Positions 18,436-30,230 of a DNA stretch of 64,000 bases are shown here, piece after piece (within the stretch, counting starts at the first letter, position 1; every line of letters begins with the position of its first letter). The notes below the pieces were generated by a model. The model had not been told where the DNA came from, searched no databases, and saw only the letters and a program-made list of their open reading frames with translations. This DNA comes from Bacillus sp. RO1 (lineage in GTDB: Bacteria; Bacillota; Bacilli; Bacillales; Bacillaceae_I): NCBI RefSeq assembly GCF_012524115.1, contig NZ_JAAZWB010000060.1:1-64000 (forward strand). Reading direction: 5' to 3'. The position numbers and the translations under genes are program-made.

Positions 18436-18523
18436 ACAACCATGTCCCCCTTAATATACCTATCATTCATAATTTTTTAACCAATTACGTTTACATTGGT
18501 GTAATCGGTTTATCTGGTTCTTC

Positions 18524-18994
18524 TTAGAACCTGACTGCCAAGCGTGCTTTCGCTACTTTTGGATATGGAATGGAAACTTCCTTTTTACGTGTTTTTATAG
18601 TCATGGAGAGTTTAATTGTTTCTCCATCGAAGTCCAGAAGATCACCTTCAAAGGACTTTAAGCCGTCGATAGGTTCATACGTTTTGATGTTGACATATTT
18701 ACCAACCGATTTCTCGATGTCTTCCTTCTTCTTTAGAGGGCGTTCAGCACCAGGAGAGGAAACTTCCAGGAAATAGTTATGAGGAATAGGATCTAATTCA
18801 TCAAGCTTTTCACTTAACTTTTCACTTACAGTTCCGCAATCCTCGATGTCAATACCGCCTTCTTTATCGACGAATACACGTAAAAACCAAGAGGACCCTT
18901 CTTTTACATACTCAATATCCACTAATTCAATATTCATTTCTTCTACGATGGGAAGAGCTAGTTCTTCCACCGTTTCTGTAACATTTTTGCTCAT
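18524..18994 (-). CDS. rimP: Ribosome maturation factor RimP
   Basis: Needed for 30S assembly. The 156-residue protein begins [20 protein letters not shown] and has the family motifs [15 protein letters not shown] and [14 protein letters not shown]. An ORF reading 82 codons further upstream runs through the leader hairpins and is rejected, because an AAGGAGG site sits just before the ATG pair at 18992-18997. It is the first gene of the rimP-nusA-rnpM-ylxQ-infB operon. Confidence 0.97.
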   Translation of the reverse strand: MSKNVTETVEELALPIVEEMNIELVDIEYVKEGSSWFLRVFVDKEGGIDIEDCGTVSEKLSEKLDELDPIPHNYFLEVSSPGAERPLKKKEDIEKSVGKYVNIKTYEPIDGLKSFEGDLLDFDGETIKLSMTIKTRKKEVSIPYPKVAKARLAVRF

Positions 18995-19038
18995 CATTTT
19001 CCTCCTTCGCAAGCGCGAGACGATGTCTTTAAAATCTG

Positions 19039-19065
19039 AACAAAAGACCCTGCCGATAAGCAGGG
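19039..19065 (-). promoter_or_regulatory. Terminator-like hairpin in the rimP-nusA leader
   Basis: On the minus strand CCCTGC (19060-19065) pairs with GCAGGG (19048-19053) over a 6-base loop and is followed by UCUUUUGUU, an interrupted U-tract. It lies in the leader about 45 bp before the rimP start. In B. subtilis a NusA-dependent terminator in the leader of this operon lets NusA repress its own synthesis; position and weak U-tract fit the same role here. Confidence 0.6.
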
Positions 19066-19175
19066 AATCGTAAACAAGCAAGCTTATGTAAAGCTGATAC
19101 GAAAATCTAACATTCCCTTTTTTCTCAATGTCATGAAAAAACAAGGTTGCCAGAAAAAACGGGAATACAATACGA

Positions 19176-19200
19176 AAGAGTGGGTTTCCCCACTCTCTGC
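19176..19200 (-). promoter_or_regulatory. Stable hairpin early in the rimP-nusA leader
   Basis: The minus strand contains AGAGTGGG, loop GAAA, CCCACTCT: a perfect 8-bp stem with a GNRA-type tetraloop, about 25-45 nt after the predicted transcription start. There is no U-tract, so it is not a terminator by itself. It may protect the 5' end or take part in leader folding. Confidence 0.6.
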
Positions 19201-19230
19201 TAATTACCTGTATATAGCATTTCCAATGTA

Positions 19231-19259
19231 AATATATCATATCCGTATGGAATATGCAA
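19231..19259 (-). promoter_or_regulatory. Sigma-A promoter of the rimP-nusA-infB operon
   Basis: On the minus strand TTGCAT (19254-19259), 17-bp spacer, TATATT (19231-19236). This is a good housekeeping promoter and would start transcription near 19223, giving a leader of about 230 nt before rimP. Confidence 0.75.
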
Positions 19260-19372
19260 ATCTTTCTAGTGTTTTCAGGGGGTTACGGCGCTTTCCGCTT
19301 TTAACTCCCTGTTAACTTCCGTTCCAGGTGTTCGCTTTCCTAGGGGCGGTGCTGGAGCCTCCTCGCTTCGTT

Positions 19373-19589
19373 AGAAGCCACTGAAAAAGTCTTAGATTTT
19401 AGAAATTGTTAAACACCGCTGTTGATTTCCGCAAATGGCTTCGCTTTCCTAGGGGCTGACGAGAGCCTCCTCGGCTTCGCCTGCGGGGTCTCCACCTAGC
19501 ACTATCTCCCTCAGGAGTCTTCGCCTTTTGCTCCAATCAACAGCTGGATATTACTAAGAACTATATCATATCAGTTATTCAGTGGCCGC
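19373..19589. mobile_element. 217-bp MITE-like insertion carrying a second intergenic repeat
   Basis: The inserted segment has inverted repeats near its ends (GCCACTGAA at 19377-19385, TTCAGTGGC at 19578-19586) and a 7-bp flanking direct repeat consistent with a target-site duplication. It contains no coding capacity. Its middle, 19418-19544, is a copy of the related palindromic repeat also found at 31565-31691 and 61261-61390. Non-autonomous mobility is an inference from this structure. Confidence 0.65.
19418..19544. repeat. Palindromic intergenic repeat, GCTGTTGATT...AATCAACAGC type
   Basis: Copy of about 127 bp with inverted ends GCTGTTGATT and AATCAACAGC and inner blocks GGCTTCGCTTTCCTAGGGGC, GAGCCTCCTCGGC, CTGCGGGGTCTCCACCTAGC and CAGGAGTCTTCGCC. 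Close copies lie at 31565-31691 and 61261-61390. Confidence 0.85.
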
Positions 19590-19692
19590 CTTCGTTGCGG
19601 TCTCGACCTACCGCTACCTCCCGCCGGAGTCTCACAACTTTCACTTCAGTCAACAGGGTGGATTGGATAAACCAAACAATTCCCCATGAACA

Positions 19693-22600
19693 TTAGAATA
19701 ATGATAGTTGGTTTTGGTCTGGTAGACCTGTGAGGCAGCCATGGTTGTCAAGGTACTCAAGGATTGTTTTGGAGATTCTGCCTCTTTGTTGCAGGTCTTC
19801 TTTGGATAAGAATTCTCCATCTGCTCTTGAGTTCACGATGTTGATCGCTGCGTTTGTTCCAAGTCCCGGAATGGAGTTGAATGGCGGGATCAGGGAATCG
19901 CCCTCTATTAAGAAGTCAGTGGCGCTTGATTTATATAAGTCCACCTTCTTGAAAGAGTACCCTCGTTCACTCATTTCTAAAGCAAGTTCCATTACAGTGA
20001 GTAAGGACTTTTCTTTTGGCGATGCTTCTAAGCCCTTTGCATTGATTTCTTCTACTACCTTACGGATGGCTGCAGACCCCTTCACCATCGTATCGATGTC
20101 AAAGTCATCTGCGCGGACTGTGAAATACGCTGCATAGTACATTAGCGGGAAGTGCACTTTGAAATATGCAATACGCACTGCCATAAGTACATAAGCAGCA
20201 GCATGGGCTTTCGGGAACATGTATTTTATTTTCAAGCAGGAGTCAATATACCATGCTGGCACATCATTTTTAATCATTTCCTCTTTAAATTCGTCTGACA
20301 GCCCTTTTCCTTTACGTACTGACTCCATGATTTTAAAGGCCATGGAAGGTTCAAGCCCTTTATAGATAAGGTAAACCATGATGTCATCACGGCAACCGAT
20401 TACTTCACTTAGAGTACAAGTCTTATTATGAATGAGTTCTTGGGCATTCCCAAGCCAAACATCGGTCCCATGGGACAAACCAGAGATCTGTACTAGCTCA
20501 GAGAATGTCGACGGTTTTGTATCTTCAAGCATCTGTCTAACAAACCTTGTACCAAACTCAGGAATCCCAAGGGTTCCTGTCTTACACATAATCTGTTCTT
20601 CTGTCACGCCAAGTGATTCCGTTCCACTGAAAATCTTCATTACATACGGATCGTCTGTCGGAATAGTCTTCGGATCAATTCCGCTAAGGTCCTGAAGCAT
20701 CCGGATTACGGTCGGGTCATCGTGTCCAAGGATATCAAGCTTAAGCAAATTATCATGAATAGAGTGGAAATCAAAATGAGTCGTTTTCCATTCTGATGAC
20801 TGATCATCTGCTGGATATTGGATTGGGGAGAAATCAAAAATATCCATATAATCCGGAACAACGATTATCCCGCCTGGATGCTGGCCAGTCGATCTTCTTA
20901 CCCCTGTACATCCTGCTGAAAGTCTGTCTACCTCAGCTCCACGCAAAATTAAATTGCGGTCGTTCGCATATCCTTTCACATAACCATAGGCCGTTTTGTC
21001 GGCAACTGTACCAATGGTTCCCGCTCTAAATACATAATCTTCTCCAAACAGCACCTTCGTATAGTTATGGGCTCTCGGCTGGTATTCACCTGAAAAATTC
21101 AAATCGATGTCGGGTACCTTGTCCCCTTTAAAGCCAAGGAAGGTTTCGAATGGGATATCATGGCCGTCCTTTGTGTATGCCTCGCCGCAATTTGGACAGT
21201 CTTTGTTTGGCAGGTCAAAACCAGAACCTACTGATCCGTCATCAAAGAACTCTGATTTTTTACATGACGGACAAACATAATGAGGAGGCAACGGATTTAC
21301 CTCTGTAATTTCGGTCATGGTTGCGACAAAGGAAGATCCAACAGAACCACGGGAACCTACGAGGTATCCATCGTCCAGGGATTTTTTAACTAGCTTATGA
21401 GAAATCAAATAGATAACAGCAAATCCGTGACCGATAATACTTTTTAATTCCTTTTCAATCCGCTTCTCGACAAGCTCTGGTAGATCCTCGCCGTAGATGC
21501 TTCTAGCCCTGGAGTAGCTCATCTCTCTGATTTCTTCATCTGCACCTTCTATTTTTGGCGTATAAAGGTCATCTTTGATTGGTTTAATTTCCTCAATCAT
21601 TCCAGCTACTTTTTGGGTGTTTGTTACAACAATTTCTTTTGCTTTTTCTTCGCCAAGAAAAGAGAAGGCGGCAAGCATTTCATCTGTTGTCTTAAAGTGA
21701 ACGTCTGGCAATTGATGCCTGTTCAACGGGTTTGCACCTGATTGAGAACGAACCAAAATCTCGCGGTGAATTTTATCCGTTTCTTTTAAATAATGAACAT
21801 TACCTGTTGCCACAACAGGTTTTTCAAGTTTTTCACCTAGCTTAACAATGTTGGTGATGATTTCTTTTAATGCCTTTTCATCCCGGACTAATTCCAGCTC
21901 CAACAAGTGAGCATAATTGCTTGGTGGCTGTACTTCGATATAGTCATAGAATTCCGCAATAGCTTCCACTTCATCTGGGGATTTTTGCATCATGCCTTCA
22001 AAGACTTCACCCTTATCACAAGCTGTTCCGACAATAATTCCTTCACGTAGCTTTTGCAACTGTGACCTTGGAATTCTTGGAACACGGAAAAAGTAGTTCA
22101 TATGTGAAATAGATACTATTTTGAATAGATTTTTTAGACCTGTATCATTGACTGCTAGCAAGGTGACATGGGAAGGTCTCGCTCGTTTGTAGGCATCTGT
22201 TGTACCCGAATGTTCATTTAATTCATCATGAAATGTTATCCCTTTTTCCAACGCATCTTTTAGCATCTTGACTAGCAAATAACCTGTTGCCTCGGCATCA
22301 TATATGGCTCGGTGATGCTGGGTCAATTCAATATCGAACTTTTTACATAATGTATTTAATCGGTGATTTTTTAATGATGGGAAGAGAAGACGTCCCAGTT
22401 CCAAAGTGTCAATGACAGGATTCTTTGCCTTTCCTAATCCTATCCGTTGGAAACCAATATTCAAAAAGCCCATATCAAAGCTTGCATTATGTGCAACAAG
22501 AATGTCATCTTGCATCCAATCGGAAAAACGTTTTAACACATCTCCAACTTCCGGTGCGTCTTGTACCATGTCGTCGGTTATTCCTGTCAAGTTAATCGTA

Positions 22601-24006
22601 GTTGCTGATAGAGCGTGGTGCGGGTTGGCAAAAGATTCAAAGCGGTCAATAATTTCGCCGCCTCTTACCTTCACTGCAGCAAGCTCGATAATAGTATCAT
22701 ACATCGCTGACAACCCTGTCGTTTCCACGTCAAAAACCACATAGGTTTCGTCTGCAAGATTTCGATGTGCAGGATTATAGGCGATTGGCACACCATCATC
22801 TACAAGATTGGCCTCAAGCCCGTACAATATTTTCACACCATTCTTTTTCCCTGCTGCATATGCTTCTGGATAGGCTTGAGCTACTGCATGGTCTGTAACT
22901 GCTATGGCTTCATGGCCCCATTTTTTTGCTTGCGCCACCAATGATGATATGGAGCTCACAGCATCCATGGTGCTCATAGGAGTGTGAAGGTGCAGTTCAA
23001 CCCTTTTCTCCCCTTCAGGAGCTGTATCCAATATTTCTTTTCCATGAAATTCATTGATATCATTTGCCATCATGACAAGGTCACGTACAAAGGTATCATT
23101 TTGGATGCTTCCTCTTACTTTTAGCCACATTCCCTTTTTGACTGCTTGTAATAGAGGCACATCTTCTTTATCACGGGAGAACATCTTGACCATAATGGAA
23201 TTTGTGTAGTCAGTAATTTTAAAGGTCAGTAATGTTCTTCCACTGCGAAGCTCTTTTGTTTCCGCTTCAAAAACGTATCCCTGAACTGCCACACGCCTTT
23301 CTTCTTCCACAATTTCCGCCAAGGTTTTGATTTCTGCATCGTCTTTAATGGTGTACCCGATCATAACCGGTCCACTCACGGAACCTTCATCTTTAGAAGT
23401 TTCTTTTTTCTGCATTTCTGTTACAGCAGCCAATGCTTTTTGTTTATCTTCTTGTTGTTTTTGTTCCACAAATTGCTGATATTCTTCCTCAGAATGAGAA
23501 AGAGTTGTGTCTAAGATGAAGGTAGGAAAGCCAAATCCTTCATAAATCGTGCATATGGTTGAGCTCAATTTTTTCTTAACAGCAATTGCCTCTGCTTCAT
23601 TCCTTGCTTTTAACATAAGCTTGTTGCCTTGCAGGGCAGGTGTTTGTCCGTTAAGCAACATCATGAGAGGTGGTGAACCACCTTGTAATTCCTTTAAACA
23701 AATCGGCCAATAATCGGCGATATAGGAATTTTCAAATGAGCGGTCTTGCACAGTCAAAGTGAAGGATACATTTGCGATGTGCGCAAAGCTTTTAGTCAAT
23801 TTTTCATAAAAAAGCATATACACTTTTGCAGGTAAGATCTTTTCCAAAATGAAATGAAAGTGCCATCGTTTTGTTGTTTTTTCTACTGTAAGTTTTTCAA
23901 TTCCAGCTTCTGCAAAGTAAGGAAATATATCATCACTTGTCATTTCGAGTTGTTGTAGCAATAGACGCAATCTATCTTTTTTTTCTTGAGACATCTGGTC
24001 AAGCAA
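19693..24006 (-). CDS. polC: DNA polymerase III subunit alpha, PolC type
   Basis: Main replicative polymerase of low-GC Gram-positives. Order: N-terminal domains, OB fold, PHP domain ([14 protein letters not shown], near 337), DEDD 3'-5' exonuclease inserted in it ([16 protein letters not shown], near 425), second PHP part, a zinc-binding CPSC...CPNC segment, and the catalytic palm with [11 protein letters not shown] choose the TTG at 24006, with AAAGGGGAC 6 bases upstream, because neither the ATG at 24030 nor that at 23994 has a good site. This gives 1437 residues, the B. subtilis length. Confidence 0.96.
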   Translation of the reverse strand: MLDQMSQEKKDRLRLLLQQLEMTSDDIFPYFAEAGIEKLTVEKTTKRWHFHFILEKILPAKVYMLFYEKLTKSFAHIANVSFTLTVQDRSFENSYIADYWPICLKELQGGSPPLMMLLNGQTPALQGNKLMLKARNEAEAIAVKKKLSSTICTIYEGFGFPTFILDTTLSHSEEEYQQFVEQKQQEDKQKALAAVTEMQKKETSKDEGSVSGPVMIGYTIKDDAEIKTLAEIVEEERRVAVQGYVFEAETKELRSGRTLLTFKITDYTNSIMVKMFSRDKEDVPLLQAVKKGMWLKVRGSIQNDTFVRDLVMMANDINEFHGKEILDTAPEGEKRVELHLHTPMSTMDAVSSISSLVAQAKKWGHEAIAVTDHAVAQAYPEAYAAGKKNGVKILYGLEANLVDDGVPIAYNPAHRNLADETYVVFDVETTGLSAMYDTIIELAAVKVRGGEIIDRFESFANPHHALSATTINLTGITDDMVQDAPEVGDVLKRFSDWMQDDILVAHNASFDMGFLNIGFQRIGLGKAKNPVIDTLELGRLLFPSLKNHRLNTLCKKFDIELTQHHRAIYDAEATGYLLVKMLKDALEKGITFHDELNEHSGTTDAYKRARPSHVTLLAVNDTGLKNLFKIVSISHMNYFFRVPRIPRSQLQKLREGIIVGTACDKGEVFEGMMQKSPDEVEAIAEFYDYIEVQPPSNYAHLLELELVRDEKALKEIITNIVKLGEKLEKPVVATGNVHYLKETDKIHREILVRSQSGANPLNRHQLPDVHFKTTDEMLAAFSFLGEEKAKEIVVTNTQKVAGMIEEIKPIKDDLYTPKIEGADEEIREMSYSRARSIYGEDLPELVEKRIEKELKSIIGHGFAVIYLISHKLVKKSLDDGYLVGSRGSVGSSFVATMTEITEVNPLPPHYVCPSCKKSEFFDDGSVGSGFDLPNKDCPNCGEAYTKDGHDIPFETFLGFKGDKVPDIDLNFSGEYQPRAHNYTKVLFGEDYVFRAGTIGTVADKTAYGYVKGYANDRNLILRGAEVDRLSAGCTGVRRSTGQHPGGIIVVPDYMDIFDFSPIQYPADDQSSEWKTTHFDFHSIHDNLLKLDILGHDDPTVIRMLQDLSGIDPKTIPTDDPYVMKIFSGTESLGVTEEQIMCKTGTLGIPEFGTRFVRQMLEDTKPSTFSELVQISGLSHGTDVWLGNAQELIHNKTCTLSEVIGCRDDIMVYLIYKGLEPSMAFKIMESVRKGKGLSDEFKEEMIKNDVPAWYIDSCLKIKYMFPKAHAAAYVLMAVRIAYFKVHFPLMYYAAYFTVRADDFDIDTMVKGSAAIRKVVEEINAKGLEASPKEKSLLTVMELALEMSERGYSFKKVDLYKSSATDFLIEGDSLIPPFNSIPGLGTNAAINIVNSRADGEFLSKEDLQQRGRISKTILEYLDNHGCLTGLPDQNQLSLF

Positions 24007-24068
24007 AATTCTGTCCCCTTTCCCTTGCATAGTCTATCTTTGTTATTTATTCTGTTAGGACATAATGG

Positions 24069-24099
24069 AAGGTACCACCAATATGGGGTACCTTCCTTT
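24069..24099 (-). other. Stable hairpin between proS and polC
   Basis: Inverted repeat GGAAGGTACC and GGTACCTTCC with a loop of about 10 bases. The T-run lies on the plus-strand side, so as a terminator it would act on plus-strand transcripts; in the proS-to-polC direction the hairpin is followed by AUUAUG. It may stabilise or process the mRNA between the two genes. Confidence 0.55.
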
Positions 24100-24126
24100 T
24101 AATATTCATACCTATTGTACTATATT

Positions 24127-25833
<1,707 letters not shown>

Positions 25834-25862
25834 CTATTAAATTTATGTAATTTGCAATTTTC

Positions 25863-25992
25863 CCCTGTTGACTGAAGTGCAAGGTGTGAGACTCCTGCGG
25901 GGGATAACGGTTGGTTGAGACCCCGCAACGAAGTGAGGAGGCTCAAGCATCGTCCCGCGGAAAGCGAACACCTGGAACGGAAGTCATCAGGG
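25863..25992. repeat. Intact 130-bp palindromic intergenic repeat (reference copy)
   Basis: Uninterrupted copy in the rasP-proS gap. The ends form an imperfect inverted repeat (CCCTGTTGACTGAAG and CGGAAGTCATCAGGG). Internal blocks include GTGAGACTCCTGCGGGGG, GAGACCCCGCAACGAAG and GAGGAGGCTCAAGC. The copies at 13634-13822 and 19307-19658 reduce to it after removing their insertions. Confidence 0.88.
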
Positions 25993-25995
25993 AGT

Positions 25996-26032
25996 TAAAA
26001 AAGAAAACTTGCACCACATTTCATGATGCAAG
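25996..26032 (-). terminator. Rho-independent terminator of rasP
   Basis: Ten-pair stem (CTTGCATCAT at 26023-26032 and GTGGTGCAAG at 26008-26017, read on the minus strand; two to three G-U pairs) with a 5-base loop, followed by UUUUCUUUUUU. It lies 22 bp after the rasP stop, so proS probably needs its own promoter. Confidence 0.9.
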
Positions 26033-26054
26033 TCCATGTGCTTATGTTTCTATT

Positions 26055-27314
26055 TTACAGGAAGAACTTTTGAATGTCATTCCATGTTACAACAAGCATT
26101 AACAGCATTAACAGTGCAAAGCCGATAAAGTGGACAAGTCCTTCTTTATGACGATCAACCGGTTTCCCTCTAACTGCTTCTGCTGCGAAGAACATCAGTC
26201 TTCCACCGTCCAATGCCGGAATTGGCAGAAGGTTGATGATACCTAAATTGATGCTAAGGACCGCAGCCCATCTCATTAAAAGGAATACACCAGATTCTGC
26301 GACAACCTCTGTCGATTTATAAATACCTACAGGACCAGATAACATGTCTAGGGAGAATTGACCCGTGATCAATTTACCCAACCCTACCACGATTTCTTTC
26401 GACCAGTTATAGGTCTCAGAGGCAGCTTTCGGGAAAGATCCCCAGAAAGACTGCTCCATAGGCATGTAAACACCAATTATTCCGCGAGTTTCACCTTCAA
26501 TAGTTTCTGCTTTAGGAGTAACTGCGATCGTTTCGGATTGACCTTCTCTTTCGATCAAGAAATCAAGTTCCTCACCAGGATTCTCTTGAATGATTTTAAC
26601 TACTTCTTCCCAGGTCGAAACTTCTGAATCATTAATTGCAACCACTCTATCACCTTGTTGAAGACCAGCAGCCTGTGCAGCTCCATCAGGAGTCAATTCG
26701 CCAATTACGGACTCATTGATCGGGTATCCTTGTACCATCCCTAGGAATGTGAAGATGAAAAAGGCCAGTACAAAGTTCATCATAGGTCCGGCAAATATTG
26801 CCATCGTACGCTGGCCTAGTGTCTTGGATCCGAATTGTCTGTTATAAGGGGCATTTTGTATTTCCTGCCCGTCCATGACAAAATACGATTCCTCGCTTAC
26901 CTTGTATTCCTTTAAGACTTCCTCTTCATTCATTTCATATCCTCTGATGACAAGTTCCTTCTCCAGGTCTGCATATTCTACCTCAATAACTTTTGCATCA
27001 GGGTGTTTATCTTTATTATTGACTACTACTTTATTGACTTCTCCCTTAGAGTTGAACAAGAGGCCAATATGATAGCCTGGTTTAATTTCAATGGTTTCGG
27101 GATCTTCGCCAGCCATACGAACAAACCCCCCAATAGGAAGTAGCCTTATTGTATAGACTGTTTCATTTTTCTTGAAAGAAAACACCTTTGGACCAAACCC
27201 TATTGCAAATTCTCTACAAAGTATCCCGGCTCTTTTGGCGAATACAAGATGTCCAAGTTCATGGACAAAAACAAGTACTCCAAAAATAATAATAAACGCG
27301 ATTACGGTATTCAC
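26055..27314 (-). CDS. rasP: Site-2 intramembrane metalloprotease RasP (RseP/YluC)
   Basis: Cleaves transmembrane anti-sigma factors and other membrane substrates; in B. subtilis it processes RsiW and FtsL. The 419 residues have a first membrane segment with the zinc motif HELGH (18-22), a PDZ domain (about 205-275, AAGLQQGDRVVAINDSEV), and a later membrane segment with the third ligand in LPIPALDGGRL. It starts 13 bp after dxr and ends before a terminator. Confidence 0.97.
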   Translation of the reverse strand: MNTVIAFIIIFGVLVFVHELGHLVFAKRAGILCREFAIGFGPKVFSFKKNETVYTIRLLPIGGFVRMAGEDPETIEIKPGYHIGLLFNSKGEVNKVVVNNKDKHPDAKVIEVEYADLEKELVIRGYEMNEEEVLKEYKVSEESYFVMDGQEIQNAPYNRQFGSKTLGQRTMAIFAGPMMNFVLAFFIFTFLGMVQGYPINESVIGELTPDGAAQAAGLQQGDRVVAINDSEVSTWEEVVKIIQENPGEELDFLIEREGQSETIAVTPKAETIEGETRGIIGVYMPMEQSFWGSFPKAASETYNWSKEIVVGLGKLITGQFSLDMLSGPVGIYKSTEVVAESGVFLLMRWAAVLSINLGIINLLPIPALDGGRLMFFAAEAVRGKPVDRHKEGLVHFIGFALLMLLMLVVTWNDIQKFFL

Positions 27315-27327
27315 TAGATATCCACCT

Positions 27328-28485
27328 CTAATCTATTAGTGAACGAACATAGTTTCTAGTTTCTAAATCCACTTCCTTAATGGTCTGTAAATCAGGATTT
27401 AACTGTATGGAATGCTTGGACATAGCCTTTTCAATAAATGTTTCGATGGCAAGGAATTCTATTTTTCCATTAAGGAACGCATCAACAGCAATCTCATTTG
27501 CTGCATTTAACACAGTAGGCATGGTCCCCCCTGCTTTTCCTGCATCAAATGCATACTGTAAACATCGAAAACGATCAAAGTCCATTTTTTCAAAATGGAG
27601 CTTTCCAATATCCATAAAGTTCAACCTTTTGCCTGTTGGATGAGCCAATCTATCCGGGTATGTCAGTGCGTACTGGATGGGTACCCTCATATCTGGTGTT
27701 CCAAGCTGGGCAATGATACTGGTATCATGAAACTCTACCATCGAATGGATGACACTCTCCCTATGCAAAACAACTTGTATATCTTCATAAGGAATATCAA
27801 ACAGCCAATGAGCTTCGATTACTTCCAATCCCTTGTTCATCATGGTAGCAGAATCAATGGTTATTTTGGCGCCCATCGACCAGTTTGGATGATTGAGTGC
27901 ATCTTCCCTTGTTACACCTTCAAGCTGTTGTCTCGTTCGGTCGCGAAAGCTTCCTCCTGATGCTGTGAGAATAATGGTCTCAATGTTTTTTTCTTTTTCC
28001 CCTTGAAGACATTGATAAATCGCAGAATGCTCGCTGTCTACAGGAAGTATAGGAACTTGATGCTTTCTAGCTGCCTCCATCACGATATGACCTGCTGTGA
28101 CGAGGGTTTCCTTGTTAGCAAGTGCTATCACCTTTTTATTTTCAATGGCATGTAGGGTAGGGACGAGCCCCACGCTCCCCATCACAGCATTAACCAACAC
28201 ATCTGCTTCATGGAGGGTTGCCACTTCAATTAACCCCTCCTCGCCAAAAACAAACCGGATATCTGTAGAAGCGAATTGACTTTTTAACGCCTCACAATCT
28301 TCTTTTGTTTGGACCGAGACCACAAGCGGATTAAAATCCTTTATCAATTCTTGTGCGACTTTGATATTTCCACCCACACTGAAAGCTAGTAGCTGAAATT
28401 GGTCGCTATGTTGCCTAATTACTTCTATTGTTTGTATTCCTATTGAGCCTGATGCTCCCAATAGACTTATTTTCCTCACCAACAC
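27328..28485 (-). CDS. dxr: 1-deoxy-D-xylulose 5-phosphate reductoisomerase
   Basis: Second enzyme of the MEP isoprenoid pathway, which supplies the undecaprenyl carrier made by UppS. The 385 residues show the NADPH-binding motif [12 protein letters not shown] (about 8-19), the [12 protein letters not shown] metal/substrate segment (near 150), GGSFRDRTR, and the [15 protein letters not shown] segment. Normal length. It lies between cdsA and rasP, as in other Bacillus genomes. Confidence 0.98.
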   Translation of the reverse strand: MLVRKISLLGASGSIGIQTIEVIRQHSDQFQLLAFSVGGNIKVAQELIKDFNPLVVSVQTKEDCEALKSQFASTDIRFVFGEEGLIEVATLHEADVLVNAVMGSVGLVPTLHAIENKKVIALANKETLVTAGHIVMEAARKHQVPILPVDSEHSAIYQCLQGEKEKNIETIILTASGGSFRDRTRQQLEGVTREDALNHPNWSMGAKITIDSATMMNKGLEVIEAHWLFDIPYEDIQVVLHRESVIHSMVEFHDTSIIAQLGTPDMRVPIQYALTYPDRLAHPTGKRLNFMDIGKLHFEKMDFDRFRCLQYAFDAGKAGGTMPTVLNAANEIAVDAFLNGKIEFLAIETFIEKAMSKHSIQLNPDLQTIKEVDLETRNYVRSLID

Positions 28486-28517
28486 TCACCTCTCCAAAAG
28501 CCTTCTCCTACAATGTG

Positions 28518-29309
28518 TCAGAAAAGAAAGATATGTATAAAATGCAATAGCGGCAATACGAAAAGAAGGCTATCAAAGCGATCTAATATCCCACCATGAC
28601 CAGGTAAAATAGAACCTGAATCCTTAATCTTGTAATGTCTTTTAAGTGCAGATTCCACCAAATCGCCAATTTGTCCAAAAATGGATAAAAGGCTGGCAAT
28701 AATAATGGTGATGAAAAGCGAGTGTTCAAAATCAACAACAAAGTGGAAAATTAATGCCACAACAATCGCACAAATAACTCCACCAAGAGATCCTTCTACT
28801 GTTTTATTTGGACTGATTTCAGGCCATAATTTCGTCTTCCCCATTGACTTTCCGATAAAATAGGCCCCTGAATCTGTAGTCCAAATAACGAATAAAGCAA
28901 AGAACACGAACGCTAACGCTAGTTCTCTAATTTCTATGAAATAATAAAATCCTAAACCAACATAGATAGTCGAAATTAACAGGAATCCAACATCATCGAA
29001 TGTAAACTTGTTCTTAGAAAGGACCGTGTACGATAATAGCAAAAGGGCGATAAGCAGGATAAAATCCATTTTTGAAAGTATTAGCGAATCTGCCTCATAC
29101 ATGCTTGAAGGTATCATCAGAAACCATAGAAGTAACAATGACAGCACTCCTGGTACACTTGCCAAAGACAAACGCTTCATTCTCATTGCTTCAAATAGTC
29201 CGACTGTCGCCAAAAAATAGATAAAGACAACAAATGGGAGCTTGCCGTAAATTACGATTGGTAAAAAAACTGCTGCTGCAAGAACAGCTGTTATAATTCT
29301 TTGTTTCAT
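28518..29309 (-). CDS. cdsA: Phosphatidate cytidylyltransferase (CDP-diglyceride synthase)
   Basis: Integral membrane enzyme making CDP-diacylglycerol for phospholipids. The 263 residues contain about seven to eight hydrophobic segments. The C-terminal CDP-diglyceride signature runs from SPNKTVEGSLGG through FGQIGDLVESALKRHYKIKD to LPGHGGILDRFDS. It starts 18 bp after uppS. Confidence 0.97.
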   Translation of the reverse strand: MKQRIITAVLAAAVFLPIVIYGKLPFVVFIYFLATVGLFEAMRMKRLSLASVPGVLSLLLLWFLMIPSSMYEADSLILSKMDFILLIALLLLSYTVLSKNKFTFDDVGFLLISTIYVGLGFYYFIEIRELALAFVFFALFVIWTTDSGAYFIGKSMGKTKLWPEISPNKTVEGSLGGVICAIVVALIFHFVVDFEHSLFITIIIASLLSIFGQIGDLVESALKRHYKIKDSGSILPGHGGILDRFDSLLFVLPLLHFIHIFLF

Positions 29310-29327
29310 TGTATGTCCAACACCTTC

Positions 29328-30101
29328 TTATATACCACCAAATCTTCTCCCGCGCATTTGAAAACTATTAATTGCCTCATATAAATCATTTTCTTCAAAG
29401 TCAGGCCATAGTACATCTGTAAAATAAAATTCTGCATACGCCAATTGCCACAGCATAAAATTGCTTAATCGTATTTCACCGCTTGTACGTATTAAAAGAT
29501 CTGGATCCGGTAATAAATTGCTGAAAAGATATTCTGAGAACATCTCTTCTGTTAATTGGTCGGTTGTAAGTGCGTTATCTTTGATATCGGCAGCTACATC
29601 CTTTACTGCACGGAGAATTTCATCGCGTCCCCCATAATTTAAAGCAAAGTTAAGAATAAGTCCAGTGTTATCCTTCGTTTTCTCCATTGCATTGTTAACA
29701 GCTCGAAGCGTATGTTCCGGTAAATCAGACTTATTCCCCATCAGTCGTACTTGTACATTCTCTTCCATTAATTCTGGCAAGAATGTACCGAGGAACTCTT
29801 CTGGTAATTTCATCAGAAAATCTACTTCGAGTTTTGGTCGTTTCCAATTTTCAGTCGAAAAAGCATACAGGGTCAAAACTTTTACCCCCAGGCTATTGGC
29901 AGCCTTGGTGATTTTTCTTACCGTTTTCATACCTTCATGATGCCCAGCTATTCTCGGCATGGCACGTTTTTTTGCCCACCGTCCATTTCCGTCCATGATG
30001 ATGGCGATATGCTCAGGGATGGGGTGGTTCATTATTTCTTCTTTTAAGCTAAGCGATTTAGAGGTTTCTTTGCCTCTCCACTCTTGTATTTTCTTCAGCA
30101 T
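29328..30101 (-). CDS. uppS: Undecaprenyl diphosphate synthase
   Basis: cis-Prenyltransferase that makes the C55 carrier for peptidoglycan and teichoic acids. The 257 residues contain the IAIIMDGNGRWAKKR signature with catalytic Asp37, LTLYAFSTENWKRP, ILNFALNYGGRDEI and RTSGEIRLSNFMLWQ. A GGAGG site lies 6 bases before the ATG. It follows frr across a terminator. Confidence 0.98.
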   Translation of the reverse strand: MLKKIQEWRGKETSKSLSLKEEIMNHPIPEHIAIIMDGNGRWAKKRAMPRIAGHHEGMKTVRKITKAANSLGVKVLTLYAFSTENWKRPKLEVDFLMKLPEEFLGTFLPELMEENVQVRLMGNKSDLPEHTLRAVNNAMEKTKDNTGLILNFALNYGGRDEILRAVKDVAADIKDNALTTDQLTEEMFSEYLFSNLLPDPDLLIRTSGEIRLSNFMLWQLAYAEFYFTDVLWPDFEENDLYEAINSFQMRGRRFGGI

Positions 30102-30167
30102 AAAAATCCTCCATTAAAAATAAACAGACGTACCTATAGGGTCTATCCATTTATAGTAACAGTATTA

Positions 30168-30197
30168 ACAAAAAAACCCCCTGTAAACATTAGAGGG
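30168..30197 (-). terminator. Rho-independent terminator of frr
   Basis: Six-pair stem (CCCTCT at 30192-30197 and AGGGGG at 30177-30182, read on the minus strand, one G-U) with a 9-base loop, then about seven U residues. It sits 33 bp after the frr stop and separates pyrH-frr from uppS. Confidence 0.85.
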
Positions 30198-30230
30198 TCT
30201 TTCCATCTTTCTATTTTACATGTAAATCGC

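Larger units (their letters stand above)
19307..19658. repeat. About 130-bp palindromic intergenic repeat split by a 217-bp insertion
   Basis: The left part (19307-19372, starting CCCTGTTAAC) and right part (19597-19658, ending TCAACAGGG) together give about 128 bp matching the intact copy at 25863-25992. Between them lies an insertion (19373-19589) flanked by the direct repeat CTTCGTT (19366-19372 and 19590-19596), which occurs once in the intact copy. No gene lies in 19241-19692. Confidence 0.85.

Noticed and set aside
18995-19240. N-terminal extension of RimP
   Set aside because: The extension covers the leader hairpins, and AAGGAGG directly precedes the internal start used by the family.
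19373-19589. Insertion sequence with transposase remnant
   Set aside because: The 217-bp insert has no coding capacity or transposase-like reading frame, so only a MITE-like call is justified.
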